This document shows, one piece after another, positions 60,400 through 64,000 of a stretch of DNA of 64,000 bases. Within the stretch, counting starts at the first letter, position 1; the number at the start of each line of letters is the position of its first letter. The notes beneath the pieces are model-generated. The model searched no databases. It had not been told where the DNA came from and saw only the letters and a list, made by a program, of their open reading frames with translations. Both the position numbers and the translations under genes were made by a program. Origin of the DNA: Blastocatellia bacterium (lineage in GTDB: Bacteria; Acidobacteriota; Blastocatellia; UBA7656; JADIYM01); contig JADIYM010000004.1 of NCBI GenBank assembly GCA_016705245.1, positions 124,001 to 188,000 of the forward strand, given 5' to 3'.

Positions 60400-61716
60400 A
60401 TGACGGCAGCGCCCGAGTCACTTCGTCGAGACCTGACGCGCACTGGCATTGCGTTGCTCGTCGTCAACGGCATCATCGGCGCCGGAATCTTCGGCCTTCC
60501 GTCCGAGGCGGCGCGTCTCGTCGGCACCTTCAGCCCGTGGCTCTTTGTCATCTGCGGCATCATCATGGCGACCGTGATGCTGTCCTTTGCTCAGGCCGCG
60601 AGCTATTTCGATGCGACGGGCGGCCCGATTCTCTACACGTGGACGGCATTCGGACCCTTCATCGGCTTTCAGACCGGTTGGATTCTCTATGTCGGCCGGG
60701 CAACGAGCATCGCCGCGAACGTCAACCTGCTCGCCACCTATCTTGGCAGTCTGATCCCGGGCGCCGACGTCGGCCCGGGACGCCTCACGGTCATCGTCCT
60801 CACGGTCGTCGTCTTTACCTGGATCAATTTCGTCGGCGTTAAGTCGAGCGTCGGAGCTATCGCGGCAATCACGATCGTCAAACTCGCCCCGCTTGCCGTC
60901 CTCGTCCTCGTCGGTATCACCTGGATTCGGGGCGATGCCGTGGTACCGGAAGGTCTTCCGGGTTATGCGAACTTCGGAGAGGCGATGCTGCTGGTCGTCT
61001 ACGCCTTCATCGGATTCGAAGGAGCGCTGATCCCCGCCGGCGAAACGCGCCATCCCGAGCGGTCGATACCGATTGCGCTTCTGGCTACGGGCCTGATCAC
61101 GACGGTGTTCTACGTACTCGTCCAGTCGGTGGTCGCGAGCGTCCTTCCAGACCTCGGTACGTCGAAGCGACCGCTTGCCGATGCGGCCGGAGTGATCTTC
61201 GGGACCGTCGGCGTCCTGGTCATCACCGCTACCGCCGCGGTCTCGATCCTGGGAAACACCGCGGCATCGATGCTGACCGCGCCGCGCATGACTTACACGA
61301 TGGCACGGTTCGGAACGCTGCCGACTCCTCTTGCCAGAGTCCACGATCGGTACCTCACGCCGCACTTGTCGATCCTGCTCTACGGCGCGCTGTCGCTCGG
61401 GCTGGCGCTGTCAGGCACCTTCGCCTGGCTTGCGGGTATGAGCTCGCTCGCGCGCATCCTCGGCTACATCCTCTGCATTGCCTCGCTGCCGCGCCTGAAG
61501 GCCCGATTTGGCGACCGGCCCGGCGCCCTTCGACTGCCGGGCGGCATGACCATTCCCGTGATCGCGCTGCTCGTTTGCGCGTGGCTGGTCATGCAGACCA
61601 AGCTCGACGCGGTGCTCGTGACGGCGGGCTTCATCGGCGGGGGAATACTTCTGTATGGATTCTCGAAGCGGGGAGGCCGGACCGAGCCCGCCGAGCACGC
61701 GGACGCTTCGACGTGA
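60400..61716 (+). CDS. APC-family amino acid permease
   Basis: The 438-residue product has about 12 transmembrane helices with the APC signature GIALLVVNGIIGAGIFGLPSEAARLVG, ATGGPILYTWTAFGPFIGFQTGWILY, and VVYAFIGFEGALIPAGETRHPERSIPIALLATG. These are typical of amino acid/polyamine exchangers. The substrate cannot be deduced. It precedes mscL by 62 bases on the same strand. Confidence 0.9.
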   Translation: MTAAPESLRRDLTRTGIALLVVNGIIGAGIFGLPSEAARLVGTFSPWLFVICGIIMATVMLSFAQAASYFDATGGPILYTWTAFGPFIGFQTGWILYVGRATSIAANVNLLATYLGSLIPGADVGPGRLTVIVLTVVVFTWINFVGVKSSVGAIAAITIVKLAPLAVLVLVGITWIRGDAVVPEGLPGYANFGEAMLLVVYAFIGFEGALIPAGETRHPERSIPIALLATGLITTVFYVLVQSVVASVLPDLGTSKRPLADAAGVIFGTVGVLVITATAAVSILGNTAASMLTAPRMTYTMARFGTLPTPLARVHDRYLTPHLSILLYGALSLGLALSGTFAWLAGMSSLARILGYILCIASLPRLKARFGDRPGALRLPGGMTIPVIALLVCAWLVMQTKLDAVLVTAGFIGGGILLYGFSKRGGRTEPAEHADAST

Positions 61717-61777
61717 GCACCGTTCGGTGCTACACAATCGAGCCTCGCACAGATTTCAATACCGGGAGGGTGAAACC

Positions 61778-62173
61778 GTGGGAATGATCGGCGAATTCAA
61801 GGAGTTCATCAGTAAGGGCAATGTGCTCGACCTTGCAGTCGGAGTTGTCATCGGAAGCGCGTTCGGCAAGGTGACGTCGTCGTTCGTTGCGGATGTCCTG
61901 ACGCCGCCGCTGGGGCTCGTGCTCGGCGGCGTCGACTTCAAGGCCCTGAAGATCGCAATTGGCGGATCGGCCGAGGCGCCCGTCACGATCAACTATGGCG
62001 TGTTCGTCCAGAGCCTGGTCGATTTCGTGATCATCGCGTTTGCGATCTTCCTCGTCGTCAAGGCTGCGAACGCTCTTCGACGGACGAAGGACGAAGCTCC
62101 GGCGGCGCCAGCTGCCGAGGAGGTTCTTCTTATCGAGATACGCGACATACTCAAAACGCAGAAGGCGTCTTGA
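61778..62173 (+). CDS. mscL: Large-conductance mechanosensitive channel
   Basis: The 131-residue protein has the MscL pattern: EFKEFISKGNVLDLAVGVVIGSAFGKVTSSFVADVLTPPLGL (TM1), a periplasmic loop GSAEAPVTINYGVF, TM2 SLVDFVIIAFAIFLVVKAAN, and a C-terminal helical tail. It opens under membrane tension to release solutes. I chose GTG 61778 because GGGAGGG is 7 bases upstream; the in-frame ATG 61784 gives a 13-base spacing. Confidence 0.95.
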   Translation: MGMIGEFKEFISKGNVLDLAVGVVIGSAFGKVTSSFVADVLTPPLGLVLGGVDFKALKIAIGGSAEAPVTINYGVFVQSLVDFVIIAFAIFLVVKAANALRRTKDEAPAAPAAEEVLLIEIRDILKTQKAS

Positions 62174-62194
62174 AGCGCCGGTGAAGGTGGGTGG

Positions 62195-62830
62195 CCGAGC
62201 ATCAGTACCGCGAGCGGTAGCGAGCTGGCCGGCGGACGGTCGTACGAAGCATTGAGCGTTCTGCGTCTGGTGGGAGGGGAACCCGCTCGCTCTCGCTCGC
62301 GGTACTGATCCTTTGTCAGTCGACTGTGCCTCGCAGGACGCGTCCGTCACTCTCACCTCTCTGACCTCGTTCGCTTTCAGTCGTACGACCCGCTCGCTCT
62401 CGCTCGCGGTACTGATCCTTTGCCAGTGGACTGTGCCGTGCAGGACGCGTCCGTCATATCGCCATGCATCTTGTGGCGGGATCAGTACCGCGAGCGATAG
62501 CGAGCGGGTCGATTTGGAGGCGGGATACGCCGGTGGTCGAGTGCGCTCGTTACCTATCGCGCAGCGATTTCGTTCAGCGGACGTGTGTCCGCTGGCCGGG
62601 CCCGCTCTCGCTCGCCGTACTGATCCTTTGCCAAAGGACTGTGCCTTGCAGGACGCGTCCGTCATATCGCCATGCATCTCGTGACAGGATCAGTACCGCG
62701 AGCGATGGCGAGCGGGTCGCACTGGAGGCGGGATACGCCGGTGGTCGAGTGCGCTCGCTACCTACCGCGCAGCGCTTTCGGTCAGCGGACGTCTGTCAGC
62801 TGGCCGGGCTCGCTCTCGCTCGCGGTAGTG
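62195..62830. repeat. Array of family D repeats
   Basis: Alternating GATCAGTACCGCGAGCG and CGCTCGCGGTACTGATC units, at about 62200, 62300, 62404, 62479, 62612, 62689 and 62815. Longer units of about 208 bases (including CGCGTCCGTCATATCGCCATG and GGAGGCGGGATACGCCGGTG) are duplicated, with the first at about 62411 and the second at 62619. It fills the 725-base gap between mscL and the convergent YkgJ-like gene. Confidence 0.85.
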
Positions 62831-62898
62831 ACACATGCGGTGTCGGTGCTCTCCACGATGGGCGACCGCACCCCCAGGCCGAGTCCCTTCCCCCGCTT

Positions 62899-63462
62899 TC
62901 ACATCGTTCGGTTCGACAGCTCTAAGAAAAGCTCGCGGAGGTCGACTCTTCGATTCCCTTCGGAATCAGACGCACGCTGAATGCGGACGAGTCGCATCTC
63001 CGCCGGTCCGATCGTCCAGCAGTCCGACTCAGCGATCTCCTCGATCGGGTCGCCGTGGTCGTTCAGCGGACAGATGTCGCGATACTCGACGACAGTGCCA
63101 TCGTCGGCCTCGTCCAACCAGCGCAATGGCATTCCCTGCGTTCGGCAGACATAGGGTCGCGCCTCGTAGATCCTGCACGCACCCTCCGAATCGAGAAATG
63201 CGCATGCCCCAGCGGGATGCGCTTCGGCGCCGACGAGCCGGTCTCCTGCATCGCGGCGTATCCGGTCCGCCTCCGCCCCGAAAACCGTCAGATGGTCCAC
63301 GCAGCAGTCCGAGCAACCGCGCCGGCAGGTGATCCGGGCGCCCAGCCGGAGTGTTATCGCCTGGACCTCACCGTCCACGCAGGCGTGGAGTGACTCGACA
63401 CTGTCGATACCAACGGCGTCGGGCTCAGTTAACTGGCCGGGCGGGCTCTCTTCGCTCTGCAC
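62899..63462 (-). CDS. YkgJ-family zinc/iron-chelating cysteine protein
   Basis: The 187-residue protein (GTG 63462, start uncertain) has the cysteine-rich cluster CRRGCSDCCVDHLTVF and ACAFLDSEGACRIYEARPYVCRTQGMPLRW, matching the CxxCxxCC-type Fe-S or zinc protein family YkgJ (PF03692), and a later CPLN and DCW that supply more cysteines. The family is thought to bind metal; its role is unknown. It is convergent with the family D array. Confidence 0.8.
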   Translation of the reverse strand: MQSEESPPGQLTEPDAVGIDSVESLHACVDGEVQAITLRLGARITCRRGCSDCCVDHLTVFGAEADRIRRDAGDRLVGAEAHPAGACAFLDSEGACRIYEARPYVCRTQGMPLRWLDEADDGTVVEYRDICPLNDHGDPIEEIAESDCWTIGPAEMRLVRIQRASDSEGNRRVDLRELFLELSNRTM

Positions 63463-63533
63463 TCCACCACGATACGCGCCCGTGTGCCGATGCGGCGAGC
63501 GTCCCTCCGGCCCGCCGGTCAAAGTCTCACAAG

Positions 63534-64000
63534 TCACGGTGAAAAGATCGCTGCATCGATCGTCGGATCGTACGCGATTCCGGTGATGACCATTCCGAGG
63601 TCCTTGCCATTCCACTTGCCGGTTACCCGGGTAGGACCGTAGGAACCATCGACCACCTTCCAGTCGAAGAACTCCATCTGTGCCGCACGCCCGGGACCCG
63701 ACGAATCGGCCGAGAGCAGTTCGTATGACTCCACGTCGAAGTACATTTTCGCGACGACACCGGATTCCGGTCGATGTTCGACGATGAAGGCTTCCTGATC
63801 TCGGACCTTCATTCGACCGATGAACTTCAGGTTCGAACTCGACGCCATGGTTTTCTCGGTATAGTCGAGAATGCCCAGTCCGTTCTCCCTGCGTTCAAGA
63901 AGCGATTCCTGCTTCACGAGCATGCCGTTGACTTTCCCCCACTCCACCGACCCGTTCCATCCGGCTGAGAGCACCATCGACGGCGGCATTGCACGGTTTC
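63534..64000 (-). CDS. Lipoprotein-sorting-like (LolA-fold) protein, partial
   Basis: The frame is open to the window end, so the N-terminus is missing. The visible 155 residues show the LolA/outer-membrane-lipoprotein-sorting beta-strand pattern: KFIGRMKVRDQEAFIVEHRPE, KMYFDVESYELLSADSSG, MEFFDWKVVDGSYGPTRVTG, IAYDPTIDAAIFSP. In Acidobacteria-like genomes such domains occur in secreted cytochromes and lipoproteins. The exact product is uncertain from the fragment. Confidence 0.6.
   Translation of the reverse strand, partial: NRAMPPSMVLSAGWNGSVEWGKVNGMLVKQESLLERRENGLGILDYTEKTMASSSNLKFIGRMKVRDQEAFIVEHRPESGVVAKMYFDVESYELLSADSSGPGRAAQMEFFDWKVVDGSYGPTRVTGKWNGKDLGMVITGIAYDPTIDAAIFSP

Noticed and set aside
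61712..61732. Small hairpin after the amino-acid permease stop as a terminator
   Set aside because: The stem is only six pairs with no T-tract, so I do not call it.
62195..62830. Possible CRISPR array
   Set aside because: Units alternate in orientation, intervals differ widely and are themselves repeated; no cas genes are near.
1..64000. Transposase, integrase or RAYT gene to explain the hairpin families
   Set aside because: No coding region in the window shows DDE, tyrosine recombinase or Y1 (HUH) transposase motifs, so the hairpins must be mobilised, if at all, from elsewhere.

Overview
The window is a GC-rich, gene-dense bacterial chromosome segment with no rRNA, tRNA, transposase or phage gene that I could recognise. 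Secreted haem peroxidases, a DUF5117-type zinc metalloprotease, large Ser/Thr kinase-ATPase-TPR proteins, proton-translocating transhydrogenase genes and many long intergenic hairpins point to an environmental Acidobacteriota-like organism. That assignment is an inference from gene content, not from a marker gene.

Layout. 1-10 kb: partial Rsm22-like methyltransferase, broken metalloprotease, membrane protein, thymidine kinase, zinc-ribbon membrane protein, a NadD-NadK fusion, and a hybrid histidine kinase with its response regulator. 10-18 kb: esterase, a secreted 1210-residue beta-propeller/cytochrome protein, and a Ser/Thr kinase-ATPase-TPR protein. 18-28 kb: alpha-glucan enzymes (glycogen-debranching-like enzyme and three GH13 enzymes) around a RES/Xre toxin-antitoxin pair and a metallo-beta-lactamase-fold protein. 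28-37.5 kb: copper/haem region with an MbnP-MbnH fusion, a lysyl oxidase interrupted by a repeat domain, and a peroxidase-phosphoesterase-cytochrome operon divergent from an ECF sigma/anti-sigma pair. 37.5-47.5 kb: sugar uptake, with an SLC45-like MFS transporter and trehalase-like hydrolase divergent from malK-malF-malG-malE-GH13. 47.7-64 kb: Ras-like GTPase with a degenerate cyclase partner, nucleoside transporter, truncated globin, pntAA-pntAB-pntB, SMR exporter, cardiolipin-synthase-like PLD, PAS kinase, macro-SUFU fusion, amino-acid permease, MscL, YkgJ-like protein and a partial lipoprotein-sorting-like protein.

How genes may work together. Secreted and cytoplasmic GH13/GDE/GH63-like enzymes plus an ABC importer and an MFS permease form an alpha-glucan/maltodextrin utilisation island. 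The MalG-like permease carries a periplasmic insert resembling a starch-binding fold. Around 28-37 kb, copper and haem redox proteins sit beside an ECF system whose anti-sigma factor ends with a CxxCH haem motif, which suggests envelope redox sensing.

Two genome-scale features stand out. First, at least six families of long imperfect intergenic hairpins recur, and several supply the first or last codons of neighbouring proteins. Second, many genes carry single-base indels, some in homopolymers (metalloprotease, NadD-NadK, histidine kinase, antitoxin, MBL protein, MalE-like protein), and both hybrid kinases lack the middle of their receiver domain. Some of this may be sequencing or assembly error, so start/stop calls and fusion claims in those genes should be read with that in mind.
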